DNA of 64,000 bases from Termitomyces sp. T153 (lineage: Eukaryota > Basidiomycota > Agaricomycetes > Agaricales > Lyophyllaceae). A program made the position numbers and the translations under genes. The first letter of the stretch is position 1. Each line of letters begins with the position of its first letter. Below are positions 21,840 to 33,889 of this stretch, in pieces. Location of the stretch: NCBI GenBank assembly GCA_018296165.2, contig JACKQL020000097.1, positions 62,001 to 126,000 of the forward strand. Direction: 5' to 3'. The notes beneath the pieces were generated by a model, which saw nothing but the letters and a program-made list of their open reading frames with translations, searched no databases and was not told where the DNA came from.

Positions 21840-23223
21840 ATCAGCTCACCCCATCTCTTGCCTCCCACCTATCCAGAGCTGCACAGTCCTTCAATTTGGA
21901 ATATGGCAACCACTCATCATACCAAATACTGTCAACACCATCCTCATCTATGTTCATCAATTATTTTGTCAATGATGTGGTGATCAGTGGCCCCATCCTC
22001 CATAATGACTGGTCCAGGTCACATGTATTCTTGGTCAGGGAACAGGGAGGGATTGTTGGGAACATGACACTTAAAGAGGCTTGCATGGAACCTGGGGAAG
22101 GTGTGTCTCTTGTCATTGGGAAGTCGCAGGGTATACTCAGACTTCTTTGGGAAGGCCATGACTATCTTGTATGGCCTGTCATGCTAAGGCATGAACTTCA
22201 CCACATGTTTGTGCTCTTTCTGCATGTAGTCTCAGTGGCAATTCTTTGTGGCCAGCATGACAAAATTGCCAACCTTGTAAATCTTCTCCTCTTCTTGCCC
22301 AGTGTTTGCATGGTAAGCCTGTCAGACTTTGGCTGCAAGGAGATTATCTTGTGCTTCTTTTACATCCATCTGTAGTTGCTCAATAATACTATGTGCTGTT
22401 CTCTTGTCCTTTGACACATGCATCAGTAAGAGTGCAAGAGGGGGAATAACCCTTGGTAAGCATCCTGTCTTGAGCTGGAATGAGGAGAATCCAGTGGATG
22501 AGTTAACTGTGTTCATGATGGTAAAACAAACCCAAGGCAAGGTAGCTAACCACCCCTTCTGGTCACAATCCACCAGGTATCAAATGGCCTGGACACCTGT
22601 TTTGTTTGTTTACTTGCTACCACTGTCAGTCTCAGGGTGGCACAAAGTCAACATCTTGAGCTTGACGCCAGTCAGTCTATATAGCTCTTGCCAGACTTCT
22701 GTAATAAAGAGATGGTCCTGGTCCAACACAATTTGGGTTATGAGCCCATTTTCACAGTACCACTTGTTGAAAAGTATGAGGGCAATCTGTGTGGCAGTGT
22801 CCTTTGAATGTGTGCCTGCCAGGCATACTTCTGCTCCTAAAAGGTTGGTCATCATCATGATTGCGTCCTTACCATCCTCTTCTAGTAGCAGTCCGACAAA
22901 ATCAATACTAACAACAGAGAAATAGTCATCAGAAACAGGTAATGGGTGCAGCAGTTCCACAGGCTTGGTGGTGCAGTCCTTATTCCATTGGCACAGGGTG
23001 CAGGAAGGTATGTATGTGCATTCCAAATTCTGGCACATGCATGGCCAGTAGTATGAGTCCCAAAGTGTGGTGTAACTCTTCTCAAAATTGAAATGCCCAA
23101 GAGTGTCATGGGCAAGGTTGTATAGCAGTTTGCATATGCAAGTGCTGCTAGGAATGAGCAGGTGGTGGCCAAGATATAAAAGTCTAGTCTCCAACTTTGC
23201 TCCAACAATGCTTCCCTTGTCAA
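21840..23223 (-). pseudogene. Gypsy D integrase
   Basis: 22,610-23,194 carries the zinc-binding H-x-H and CTLCQWNK parts and the core SIDFVGLL, then IVLDQDHLFITEVWQELYRL, then LTLCHPETDSGSK. 22,322-22,573 holds the following WLATLPWVCFTIMNTVNSST segment. 21,840-22,320 resembles an SH3/GPY-type tail (YTLRLPNDKRHTFPRFHASL). Several frames are joined, so this is a pseudogene. Confidence 0.75.
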
Positions 23224-24050
23224 TAGCTTCCTGGACCTGTCAGGTGAAGTTGTCCTCTTTGTAACCTGCCATTATCTCCTTTAGGAAGGATTTGTCTGCC
23301 TCTACATGCAAGGCCCCCCCAGCAATACTCCAATGCTGTAGTGGGGATCATGTGTAAGCAAGAGCACATGCAGCTAGACCCTGCATTGGGAGTGGCTACT
23401 GGCATCTGGGACAGAGAGTTGGCTGCTGAGTTGTTCTCACCTTGCACATAGACAATGTCAAAATCAAAATCAGCCAAAAACATGGCCCACCTCGATTGTC
23501 TTTGAGACATCTGCTTCTACAACTGGACATACTCCAGCATGTGGTGATCTGTATAAACCTCAAATTTCACCCCTAGAAGACTTGTACACCACCTCTTTGA
23601 GGCCTTGACAATTGCTAATAGCTCCTGCTCATGTATCAGGTAATTATGTTGTGCTGCATTGAGCTGGTAGGAATTGTATGCTACTGGCTATGCAGACTCC
23701 CAGGCATCCCCAAAACTCAGTATTGCTCCAATTCTCTGGTTGCTGGCATCTGTGGTCATGAATATCTTCTTGGTGGGGTCATTGTAGTTGATGACAGTTA
23801 GTGTCTTGAAATTAGTTATGGCATGACATATGGCATCAAATGCTCTTTGGTGAGCCTTTGTTCAGGTGGGGAATTTCTTATCATACTCCTTGGCAGTTAA
23901 GGGACTTAAGATGCTTGTGTGCTCAGCCAATGTAGGGATGAACAGGGAGAGGTATTGGGCAAGCCCCAGAAATCCTCTGACATTGGTGGTGGTGGTGTGG
24001 ACAGGCCAGTCAGCCACTTTATCAACCTTCCTTGGATTGGGTTGAATGCC
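23220..24050 (-). pseudogene. Gypsy D RT connection and RNase H
   Basis: Starts with LQFLGHIISKEGIQPNPRKV and GFLGLAQYLSLFIP (thumb/connection), then RNase H motifs TTDASNQR, EQELLAIVKASKRW and VYTDHHML, ending with DFDFDIVYVQGENNSAANSL. Broken by stops. Confidence 0.7.
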
Positions 24051-24054
24051 TTCC

Positions 24055-24791
24055 TTAGAAATGATGTGTCCCAGAAATTGAAGCTTGCTTGCAAAAAGTG
24101 TCATTGCAGAATAAGTTTGACTTCTTGAGTGCTTCCATCACCAGTTGCAAGTGTTCCTCATATTCTTTAACAGTGTTGGACCAGATTATGATGTCATCCA
24201 GGTATACATGGCATACAATCCCAATCAGATCCTGTAGGGCATCTGTCATATAATGTTGATGTGTGGAGGGGGTGTTACAGCCTCTCATAGGCATGACAAC
24301 CCACTCATAGAGTCCCCAGGGCATCCTGATTGCTGTAAGGTGGATGTTGTCTGGATGGACCCATGTTTGGAAGAATGCATTGGTCATGTCAATCTTGCCA
24401 AAGATTTTCCCTTGTCCACAGTCTGCAAGTATGTCATCCACTCAAGGTAGGGGGAAACTGTCTTGAATGGTGTTCTGATTCAACAAACAGTAATTGTTCA
24501 CCCAATGGGGGGAACTGTGCTGTCAGGCACTCCATCACAGTGTTTAGGGATACAGAAAGCTAGTGATGCAAACTTGGAGGAGGATGAGCATAAACATCCC
24601 ACAGCTAAGTGCTTGTCCAGCAACTTCTTCCAGGGTTTGTGAAACTTCTTTGGTATGGAGTATCCCCAAGCATTGACAACTTTCAAGGGGTCCTTGAGCC
24701 AGATTTGGTGGAAGATATGGTCTGGGACATCATCTGTGGTTCTGGGTAACTTGGGAGAAGCAGTCCCAATATGTTTGCTTGGCCTTGGCAT
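24055..24791 (-). pseudogene. Gypsy D reverse transcriptase
   Basis: 24,498-24,791 holds the RT N-terminal part (LLDKHLAVGCLCSSSSKFAS). 24,055-24,441 holds DDILADCGQGKIFGKIDMTN, RMPWGLYEWVVMP and the catalytic VYLDDIIIWS (YLDD codons at 24,193-24,204). A frame change separates the two parts. Confidence 0.8.
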
Positions 24792-25156
24792 CCTTCTGAG
24801 CTAACCTTTCATCAAGGGAGAGAGACTCTATGCACTCCTGGATCAGTGCCATAATCTAGCTGGGTGAGGCATAGTCTCCTCAATGGATGGGCTCCACATG
24901 TGTGCATCTGTCCCACTCCTCAGTGGACTCAGGGTTGTGTGAGGGTGTTAGTGGCTTGGGAGAGAGAGGTCAGGGAGGGTGGACAATATCAATCCCAGTT
25001 TGCTTATCAATAGCAGTGTTCTTTTCAATGTTCAGGACCAGACATTTTGGCAGACAGAAATGGAATTCCTAGTAGAAGTGGTACAGGAAGTCCAGTGTTT
25101 ACCTTAGCCTTGAACACCTTCAACTTCCAAGCCCCATGTCCCACTGTTGCCTCCAG

Positions 25157-25971
25157 TCACATATATTTGGCACATCTTAAGGGTGTATCTGAGAGTGATG
25201 TCAAGTTGTCTTTGTGTTTTGCTAATGGGAAACAGTGTAATCCAAGCTTTGAGATGAGGTCCTCACTAATCACTGTAGATGGACATCTATTATCCAAAAT
25301 TGCTCTAATGGATAGAGGAGAAGAGAAAATCACTGGCCGCATCACCTCTAGCATTGTCATCATGTGGGGTGCTGATAGTGGGGGTTCTGTGTCAGATGAA
25401 GATAAGATTGCATATGTATATGATTTGTCCATGTCCTCATCTCTTGTCTTCTTGTCTGTGCTGTCTTGTACAAGTGCTAATCCAGCAATGTTTTTGGATT
25501 TGGCAGTGAGAGCCATAGTCAGCGTAAGTGTCTTGGTAGTCTTTGGTTGGGCCAGGAGTTTGTAGCCTTCATGGGGCACATGTCTGATTGACCAGCATGG
25601 TTGCAATAAAAGGTTCAATACCTCATGCATCCTTGGTGTTTAGATAACAGTTTCTTCTCTTCATCAGTGAGCTTGGCAAGTTTGGGTCAAGGGGTGTTGG
25701 TTCCTGAGGTTGCAGAGGATGCACTCACAACATGTGATGGTGGTTCTGAGATTCTTTTGGTGAGAGGCTTGCATCTGAACCTTTCTGCATTGCTAGCATC
25801 AATTATCACCTGGATCTGCACTCTGTCCTCAGCCAGCTCCTCATCTAATTCTGTCACCTCTGTGATCCAATTGGAGAGCTTGGGGAGTCTCAATTTCCTT
25901 GCATCTACCTTCCTGCATAAATCTGTATGCATGTGCAATTCAAAATGTGCCTTGAGTGCCAGATCAGACAA
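25157..25971 (-). pseudogene. Gypsy D gag end and protease
   Basis: 25,687-25,971 holds an acidic gag-like tail (NWITEVTELDEELAEDRVQ). 25,157-25,630 contains a retropepsin-like segment, IRAILDNRCPSTVISEDL, where DNxCPS stands in place of the usual DxGxxx active site. The lost Gly suggests a dead protease. Confidence 0.5.
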
Positions 25972-26073
25972 GGTATGTTTGGAGCTTGTGTTCTTAAGTC
26001 AGGCATTCAAGTTTTGCACCACCATGACTCAGTCTGCAAATGAAGTGCCTTCTTAGTACAAACTGAGGATGGT

Positions 26074-27026
26074 GAGCCTGGGGACCATGTGTATTTGGAT
26101 AGCTCAGACATTAAAACAAGAAGGCCATTCCAAAAGCTGTCACATTATCATTTTGGCCCCTTTACAGTGGAGAAGAAGGTAGGGCCTTTGGCATACCAAC
26201 TTAAACTCCCAGCAGGCCTCCATCAACTGCACCCAATCTTCAATATGGTCAAGTTATTTCCAGCTTCAGAGGATCCAGTCTCAGGCCATCACCCTAAGCC
26301 ACTCCCACCACCAGTCCTGGTCAACAATGAGGAGGAGTATGAATTGGAAGAAATCTTAGATAGCAGGATATTCTGAGGAAAGTTGCAGTTCAAGGTGAAA
26401 TGGAAAGACATTTCTTGGGAACTATAGGCTGACATTCATGCATCAGGCCTGGTCCAGAACTTCTACTGTAGGCATTCCAATTGCCCCAAAAGCCATTTGA
26501 GGCATCTATCCTATTTCAACAGCTGACCAGGCAATTCATGACTTCTTCTACTCAGTGCATCAAGATGCCAGACACTAGAGGGGGAGTGATGTCAGGGGAT
26601 GTCCCACTTGTTTCCCCTTCTCCTTCTTCAGTTCTTGTCAGATTTCCCCCACTATAGTTCTCCTTCATTCTCCTTCCTTTTCCCTATCTATTGGTCCTAG
26701 TTCTAGCCCTCAGGTTGCACTAGTTCTCTGTCAATAAATCAGACAAGTGTTGCTCTTGTGATGTACATGCTTGAGTTATGTGACTGGCCAACCAGTTGAT
26801 TGGTCATGTGATCAGTTGACCTGTCAATGCATGTGACTTGGTCATGTGACTTCCAGTGAATTTTCCAAACACTGGCATTGGAGATCCTCAGACTTGTTCT
26901 CTTTGAATCTCCCTCTGCCAGGTGAGTAGCTAGAACTCTGGAACTTCTTGTAGATACTGAATAGACTTTGAATCTCCCTCTGCCAGTTGTGTGATTGAGC
27001 CACAGCCTCCAAAGGTTGCCCTTACA
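26074..27026 (+). mobile_element. 3' fragment of a Gypsy B copy with its LTR
   Basis: 26,074-26,376 encodes an integrase tail/chromodomain stretch (YLDSSDIKTRRPFQKLSHY, VEKKVGPLAYQLKLPAGLHQ, EEYELEEILDSRIF) nearly identical to the one in the Gypsy B at 30.7-38.2 kb. A purine-rich AGAGGGGGAGTGA precedes the 3' LTR at 26,590-27,026 (437 bp, TGTCAGGGGAT to CCCTTACA). It interrupts Gypsy D on its left. Confidence 0.85.
26590..27026 (+). repeat. LTR of the Gypsy B family
   Basis: 437 bp, matching the two 441-bp LTRs at 30,689-31,129 and 37,740-38,180 in reverse orientation. Confidence 0.85.
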
Positions 27027-27390
27027 ATAATGGCCTAGCAGGTGATGGGGACAATGTTGGATGTAGAGCTGGTAGAAGGAGGGCAACAGTCCTCCTCAAT
27101 AGACAGCCATAACAGTTTTCAATACCACTGCAACATTGTGAATGATTCACTACTCCCAGAGTAGAAGAAGCCTATGAATATCACTGCCAGACAATGCACA
27201 ATTGTCTCAGAGCAGTAATGGAACAACTGCTTGTAGTCCACCTGACAATACCAGAAGGATTCAAGCCCAGAAGGAGTAATCTATCTAAGGCAATCACCCC
27301 TTATGCTGGTTCAGCCAAGTTCAGTGAACTTGAAGACTGGCTCATGAGCATCTGCATATTTTACACAGTAGTGCAGTATAGTGGGGATTG

Positions 27391-27428
27391 TCAGATTCTG
27401 CTGACCATGGGGGCTCAGCTTAACTGAG
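27391..27428 (-). repeat. 38-bp LTR-A terminal footprint
   Basis: TGTCAGATTCTGCTGACC followed by GGGGGCTCAGCT matches the end of the A-type solo LTR at 32,129 (TGTCAGGTTCCGCTGACC...GGGGGCTCAGCT), apart from CpG-type changes. It marks where an LTR once sat and where the deletion in Gypsy C ends. Confidence 0.6.
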
Positions 27429-27431
27429 GAA

Positions 27432-28200
27432 GAAGTGCAAGCTGTATGCCAAGCATGTCAAGTGCCTCAGCCATGTTATTGATTTGCAGGGTATACACCC
27501 TAATGTGGATAAGTTGAGTCAGATCCAGGAGTGGCATACTCTTAGAACCTACAATAATATTCAATGATTTGTTAGATTGGTGAATTTCATTGTGAACTTT
27601 TTGCCTGATATATTGGTGTATACAAGGCCATTAATGGCCATGACACAAAATGGGTTGCCATTCCACTGATGCCCTATTAACCAGCAGATTTTTGACACGA
27701 TCAAATGGATCTGTGCTGAAATCCCAATTATCCAGCTCATTGATTCTCAACACAAGAATCCTATATGGCTAATTTGCAACACCTAAAAGACAGGTGTTGG
27801 AGCAATGTATGGGCAGGAACTCAGCTGGCAGAGATGTTGGCTAGCCAGGTTCATGACCAAAAAGTTCACCAATGCACAGCAGAATTATGCCATGCATGAA
27901 CTGGAGACATTGACAATTCTAGAAGCTCTCCTTGAATGGGAGGATAAGCTTCTGGGATACAAGATCCATGTCATTACAGATCTTAAAGCTCTTAAGTTAT
28001 TCAAAACTCAACAGAATCTATTGCCTTGTCAGCAACAGTGGATGGATTATATGTCAAAGGAGAGCTCAATAATGTAGCAGACTATTTATCCTGCTACTTT
28101 AAGAGTAATTCTCCTCAAGACATGCACCACATCTACAACCACATACATGCAGATGTGCAAATTGACCCAGAGAGGGATGATTTGCCCCCAACATGCTTGC
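27432..28200 (+). pseudogene. Gypsy C RT end and RNase H
   Basis: CKLYAKHVKCLSHVIDLQG with IHPNVDKLSQIQEW and a GFVRLVNF-like block mark the RT thumb/connection. KTGVGAMYGQELSW, NAQQNYAMHELETLTILEAL and KIHVITDLKALKLF mark RNase H. Stops are scattered through it. Confidence 0.7.
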
Positions 28201-28356
28201 AAGAGATGCAGGCTCAACTGGATCAGAGCTGCACTCTCCATGATAGACCAAGCCACAGAAGCCAATGGGTGCAGGACCATCACAAACTTTGTGATGAAGA
28301 AGCACAAGAGTTGGCCACCACTAATATAGCATGGATGGATCATTGCAGGCTCACCA

Positions 28357-29600
28357 GTGGTCTGCAAGCCCTACAAGGTGGGAGATATGACTCTCAGTGA
28401 GGCCATCCTTGGGATGGCCCAGTCTCTACAACTACAGGATCAGTCTGACAGAGACTTTCTCCATCAAATTCAGGCCTTTTATAGCAAAGACAAGCTCTTT
28501 GCTGAAAATACAAAGTCAGCCAGAAGTCTACAAGTCCTGTTCGCTGAAAGGCAAACTGATTTGGACTACCAACCTGTTGGGCCATGAAGTGATATGTATA
28601 CCATTGCTCAACCAAGCACATTGTGTAGTTGGGCACTTTGGCCCCCAGAGAATGATGGAATACATTTGTCATTGGTACTGGTGGCCAACCATGGTTGCAG
28701 ATGTGCATGCATTCTGCACTACTTGCCAACTGTGTCAGCAGGCAAAAGGGGGCAATCAGCTCCCTTCAGGAAAATTACACTCCCTGCCCATGCCAGCTCA
28801 GCCATGGGACTCAATAGGAATGGACTTTACAGGTTCCTTCCCTGAGTCCAAGGGGTGTAACTACCTTTGGGTAGTTATCTGTCACATGACAAGCATGGTG
28901 CACCTAATACCAGTGCACATGACCATGGCAGTGGTTGTAGCTGTCCTGGATCTACATGCATGAGATTGTAAGGCTCCATGGTCTTCCAAGTTCTATTGTC
29001 AGTGATTGCAACTCTAAGTTCACATCCAAATAGTGGCATGAACTGCATAAATTGTTAAGAGCTCAGCTCTTAATGTCAATGTTCTTCCATTCACAAATGG
29101 ATGGACAGACTGAGCATGCCAACAGGAACATTGAACAGATCTTGTGTACTGTGGTACACCCAGATCAAAAGCACTGAGTAAGTGGGATAGACTTGACTGA
29201 GTTTGCAATTAATGTGTAAGCATATCTGAGATGACTAAGTTTGCACTGTTTGAGTTGAATGGTGGCTACATGCTGTCCATGATTTGTGAAATTCAGTCAG
29301 ATTCTGTGATTCCTAGGAGAATCAAGCAGTTTGCTTACCAAGCTCCAGAGAACTTGGCAGCAGTGCATGATATGATAATTGAGGCACATATTTTTCAGAT
29401 GTGCTTGGCAAATTTGCATTGTAGACTGGATCCAGAATTAGGGAAAGGTGCATTGGTGTACCTTTTAATGAAGAACCTCAACCTTCTGAGAGGTGGAGCT
29501 AGAAAGCTCTGCCCAAAGTGGGTTGGGCCATATAGAATCTTGGAGGCTTAGTTCTCCAATTATGTATTGGAGTTGCCTATGGTACTCCAGGAATGCAGAA
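28357..29600 (+). pseudogene. Gypsy C integrase
   Basis: The zinc-binding domain (CVVGHFGPQRMMEYICHWYW, CTTCQLCQQAKGG) is followed by the core (WDSIGMDFTGSFPESKG, then IVSDCNSKFTSK, then HSQMDGQTEHANRN) and a tail with WVGPYRILEA. Several in-frame stops. Confidence 0.75.
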
Positions 29601-30060
29601 TACATCCTAAGTTCCATATGTCACTGCTGTAACCTTATAAGGCCAGTAACAATGCAATACTTCCAAACAGGGCAACACTAGAGCCATATGACTCTGGTGC
29701 ACCTGACAATCAGGAATGATTTGTCAATGACCTGATATGTCATCATTGGGATGGAACAAACCTTGAATTCAAGGTTTGTTGGAGTTTGGAGGACACTACA
29801 TAGAAGTCCCTTGCTATGTGCAAGGACCTGGAGGCCCTTGATAGATGCCTGGAGCTGCAAGGTGTGCAGCACCTTGCATAGCTTGCTAGAAGGACAAAGT
29901 CTACATGACTTGGTCCAGAAGCTGGATGGGCCACCATGCTAGCTGCTATCAAATATCATGTCAGCCAATTTTTGGCTGGTTACAAAGTCTGACTGGTCTT
30001 TGTCTTCTACTACAACATTGGTGCAACACACCAACACTGCTCTAGAGGACTTTTTATGCA

Positions 30061-30683
30061 CAATGGGCAAGAAAAAGAAGCAACTTGGCAAGGCAGACAC
30101 AAGTCTGCCAGGATATTTATTGAGCTCTGGACAGAGCTCAAGAGGGGGAGGAATACCAGGGAGTAGCTCACTCCCAGAGTTTGGTGGCTTTGCTGCACTG
30201 GTAGGAGGGCTGGTGCCTGGGGACATAGCATCTCCAGCCATGAAAAGAGCTGCTCCAGCAATGAGAAGAGCTGCCCCATGTAAAACAAAGCCCATGGGCA
30301 GATGACCCACAGCAGCACCTGGAGATGAAGCCCCATCCAGCTATGCATTGGCAATGCAGCAGTTGCCAGTGCAGGGATCCAATGCACCTCTGCAGCATGG
30401 TGGAATGGAAAGAGCACATGGGGGACATCAAGAGCATATGGGGGACATCATGCTCCTCCACCAATGAACTTCAGATATTCTGTAAGCCCACAGCCTGTGT
30501 GGTCCCAAGAATTCCAACAGTATGTGGTGCCACAGTACAATGTGGCCCCATTGCCAGTGGCTGGACATGGCCATACAACAGGCATGGCGGGTCAACAACA
30601 ACCTGTCACAATTTCACCACAAGCAGAAATCTCTATCCCTATGTCATTGTTGTCAGAGGCAATGGAGGTGGACAATGATGGCC
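30061..30683 (+). pseudogene. Unrecognised ORF split by Gypsy B, 5' part
   Basis: Coding-like Gly/Pro/Met-rich sequence (MGKKKKQLGKADTSLPGYL; later MNFRYSVSPQPVWSQEF and LLSEAMEVDNDGPE). It stops at the CAGAG target of Gypsy B, and the same frame resumes at 38,186 after the element (SIMALVQSLAPPWQ). This shows the element landed inside an open frame. I do not recognise the protein. Confidence 0.5.
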
Positions 30684-30688
30684 CAGAG

Positions 30689-31129
30689 TGTAAGGGTGAC
30701 CTCTGGAGGCTGTGGCTCAATCACACAGCTGGCAAAGGGAGATCCAAAGTCTATTCAGTACTGTACAGTGTCTACTGAGATAACTACTTACCTGGCAAAG
30801 AGAAATCCAAAGAGAACAAGTCTGGGGATCCCCTAGGCCAGGTGTGACACTTCAGAGGCTTCAGAAGCATGAGAAACAACTGTACAGTATGACAGAGAAA
30901 AAAGACACAAGTGATGTGTCAGCAATCGGTCAGCAGTTACATAAGCCAGTGGCAGTGTCAAAGGGGCCACACTTGTCTGAATTATTGACAGAGAACCAGT
31001 GCAGCCTAAGGGCTGAAACTAGGACCAACAGATAGAAAAAAGGAAGGAGAATAAAGGAAAACTATAACAGAGCAAATCTGACAAGAACTGGAGAAGGAGA
31101 AGGGGAAACAAATGAGATGTCCCCTGACA
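30689..31129 (-). repeat. 3' LTR of Gypsy B
   Basis: 441 bp; on the minus strand it runs TGTCAGGGGACAT to CCCTTACA. Differs from its partner at few sites, for example AACAGAGC versus AACGGAGC, again a CpG change. Confidence 0.92.
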
Positions 31130-32128
31130 TCACCCCCCCTCTAGGATGTGGCACCTCGATGCACTGGGTAGAAGAAGTCACAAATTGCCTGGTCAGCTGG
31201 TGAAATAGAGTAGATGCCTTGAATTGCTTTTGGGGCATTGGGATGCCTACAGTAGAAGTCCTGGACCAAGCCTGATGCATGAACATTAGCCTGTAGTTTC
31301 TAAGAGATGTCCTCAATGCCATATTCCTTCCATTTCACCTTGAACTGCAACTTCCCTCAGAATACTCTGCTGTCTAAGATTTCCTCCACCTCATACTCTT
31401 CCTCATCATTGACCAGGACTGGTGGTGGGGGTGGCTTAGGGCAATGGCCTGGGATTGGATCCTCTGGAGCTGGAAACAACTTGACCACATTAAAGACTGG
31501 ATGCAGTTGGTGCAGGCCTGCTGGGAGTTCAAGTTGGTATGCCAAAGGCCCTACCTTCTTCTCCACCATAAAGGGGCCCAGATGACAATGTGACAGCTTC
31601 AAGGATGGCCTTGTTGTCTTAATGTCTGAGCTATCCAAGTACACATAGTCCCTGGGCTTGTAAACTGGAGCAGGTGTCTGTCTGCAATCATAGTACTGTG
31701 CCATGTCTTCCTTGGCCTTCACCAATGCAGCCTTTGCCTCCTCCTGTGCCCTTCTCATCTGGTTCACAAACTCATTGACAGAGTCATTCTCTGAGGGGTG
31801 TGGCTGAGGTTCAAATCCCATGTGAGGGTGCCTGCCAGTGTCCAGGAAGAATGGAGTCATCTGTGTGGAAGAGTGAACATGGTTGTTGTATTGGAATTCT
31901 GCATCCAGCAGCAGCTCATCCCAGTCATCCTGCCTCTCATTACAAAACAGGCAGAGATACTGTTCTAGTTCCTGGTTAACACATTCTGTCTGCCTGTCTG
32001 ACTGAGGGTGATAGGCTGTGGTGGTATGGAGCTTCACTTCCAGCAGGCAATATAGTTCTCAAGTGAATTCTGCCACAAACTGGGGGCCCCAGTCTGAGAC
32101 ATACCCATCTGACAGACCGTGGAGTTTC

Positions 32129-33287
32129 TGTCAGGTTCCGCTGACCTCGGGGGCTCAGCTGCACTGGGCGAGTCCTTACTAGGCGGGTGTGATTCCCCTG
32201 CATTGGTAACCAAACACTTGAAGACATTCCGGGCCCTGGTGGCTTGCGCGGGTAGCTGGGGAGATGTGATCCAGACGGATCCGGGAAGGTCCGGAGAAGT
32301 CGGATCGTGGGGAAACGAGACGGTCTTGGCAGGGTTCAGGCAGAAGGCCGTACGGGAGATTTGCAGAAGCAAGGGAGTAGGTGGCTGTGTGATCCATGGG
32401 GAAGGAGCCGGGGTTTGATGGGAGATCATTTGGAGCTGATGGAGTCCGGGACCGAGCGAAGAGTGGGGTTCGGACCTGGTAAAGGAGTGTCAGGGTTCGT
32501 AATCGTAATTGCGGAGTTCGTGAGGTCGTTAAGGTTGATGAAGACTTGGGCACAATGATCTGACGGAGTCACCGAGACAGCGTTGGACGAGACAATATGG
32601 AACAGGAGTAGATTCGAGTGGGGATACGAAACAATAACGAGAATGATAACGAAATGGAAACAAGACAAGACCGGGAGACTGAGATAAGACCGGGAGACTG
32701 AGATAAGACCGGGAGACTGAGAGTAAGGAGAATGGGACACAAAACACGAAACACAAAACACGAAAGGAAACAATCAGACCATAGGTAACGTTAAGCAATA
32801 TCAAGACTAGAGTACAAAGAGCTACTCGATAACTTATATACTGACTACCGGAGGACTTTGGGGTACGTCGGCTGTGGCGGCGGGGCTTGGCGGGGCTTGA
32901 TGGAGTGGGCGGGTGTTGGTTGTGATTGAAGATCGTGCCGCGCTGATACGTTGATGGGATCATTTGAGAACGCGGGTTGCCCCGAGGTCGTCGTGATACT
33001 CCGGAATAGGTCGGAGGAAGCAGGGTGTTGAGTTAATGATGGGGGGCGAAGATCAGGAACAGCGGGGGTGGTTCTCAGGGTTCGGGAAGCCCAGGGTAAG
33101 TGTCAGTGGCTGCGGGGCAGGCACCGAAGTTGGCCAGGAGGCCGTCAGAGTTAGCCGGGGGGGGCGTCGGAGTTAGCCGAAGTAGGCGCGGGGCATGGGT
33201 GGAAGTTCGGCAGAGCGTTGGGGGTCCTTTTGGGGGTTCGGGGGTTTGATGAACGATGTGCAGGGTTTCGGGGAACGGGTCATGACA
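32129..33287 (-). mobile_element. Young solo LTR of the A-type family
   Basis: 1159 bp, TGTCAGG...CATGACA, flanked by GTTTC on both sides (32,124-32,128 and 33,288-33,292), a perfect TSD. On the minus strand it starts TGTCATGACCCGTTCCCC, like the Gypsy A LTR, and has a TATA box (TATATAAG at 32,833-32,840). Unlike every neighbour it is rich in CpG, so it inserted after the others had decayed. It arose by LTR-LTR recombination of a full element. It contains three 19-bp direct repeats of GACCGGGAGACTGAGATAA near 32,671-32,723. Confidence 0.93.
32671..32723. repeat. 19-bp minisatellite, three copies, in the solo LTR
   Basis: GACCGGGAGACTGAGATAA occurs twice in full and a third time with a changed end (GAGAGTAAG). 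Position is just downstream of the LTR promoter in its own orientation. Confidence 0.85.
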
Positions 33288-33889
33288 GTTTCCAGATATT
33301 CTTACGGTACAGGCTGGCTGCTCCCAAGGCAGAGCATGTGATGTGGGTAGGTATGAAGTGAGCCTATTTGCCATAGAGGTCCACCACTACCATCACAGCA
33401 TTGTACTCATGAGTATCTGGGAGTTCCACAATGAAATCCACTAATGCAATACTCTAGTGAGCAGCTGGAATGGGAAGTGGGTGGAGCTGGCCTATGGGTG
33501 CTTGGCAGCAAGGTTTGGTGCAGAGACAGAGGTTGCAGGTGCTAGTGTAGGTGCCTACATATCAGGAGATCTGTGGCTACCAATAGTTCCAGGATACAAG
33601 CTCTAGTGTCTTCCACTTTCCAGGATGTCCAGCCACTCAAGAGTCATGATGTTGTTCTACAATGCACCAGTGAAGTTCTGGAATGTTAGGCACATAAATG
33701 CATCCTCTGAAGGTCAGCAGCCCATCCTGAAGACCCCACTCATCTGCATGCACTGACTTGACTCCACTTGCCCATCAAGCTTGTAGGGCCTATGAGCTTG
33801 GGCAACTGCATCCTCCTGTGCACCCTCCTGGTTCTCTTGTCAGATGTCCCTAAGGATGTTTGCCTCATCTCCCTGAGCCACAATCCCTT

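Larger units (their letters stand above)
21840..26073 (-). mobile_element. Ty3/Gypsy 'D' remnant, minus strand, LTRs not found
   Basis: Reading right to left the order is gag end, protease, RT, RNase H, integrase, integrase tail: the Ty3/Gypsy order. The family differs from A and B. Its 5' end is cut at about 26,073, where a plus-strand Gypsy B fragment starts. Frameshifts and stops are frequent. Confidence 0.75.
27180..29660 (+). mobile_element. Ty3/Gypsy 'C' remnant with a large internal deletion
   Basis: A short gag start (27,194-27,387, including EGFKPRRSNLSKAITPYAG and LEDWLMSICIF) is joined directly to the end of RT/RNase H from 27,432. The usual protease and most of RT are missing. 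At the junction lies a 38-bp scrap of an A-type LTR end (27,391-27,428). No LTRs of its own were found. Confidence 0.7.
31350..33880 (-). pseudogene. Gypsy B integrase and chromodomain, split by a solo LTR
   Basis: The zinc-binding region lies near 33,460-33,620 (CNLCLCTK). The core runs to FIPTHITCSALGAASLYRKN at about 33,300, is interrupted by the solo LTR (32,129-33,287), and resumes at LHGLSDGYVSDWGPQFVAEF. 31,357-32,037 then holds TTAYHPQSDRQTECVNQELE, the tail VEKKVGPLAYQLELPAGLHQ and the chromodomain start EEYEVEEILDSRVF. Confidence 0.88.

Noticed and set aside
32179..32963. Minus-strand ORFs inside the solo LTR (113-144 codons)
   Set aside because: They lie wholly in LTR sequence and have no retroviral or host domain; LTRs are non-coding.
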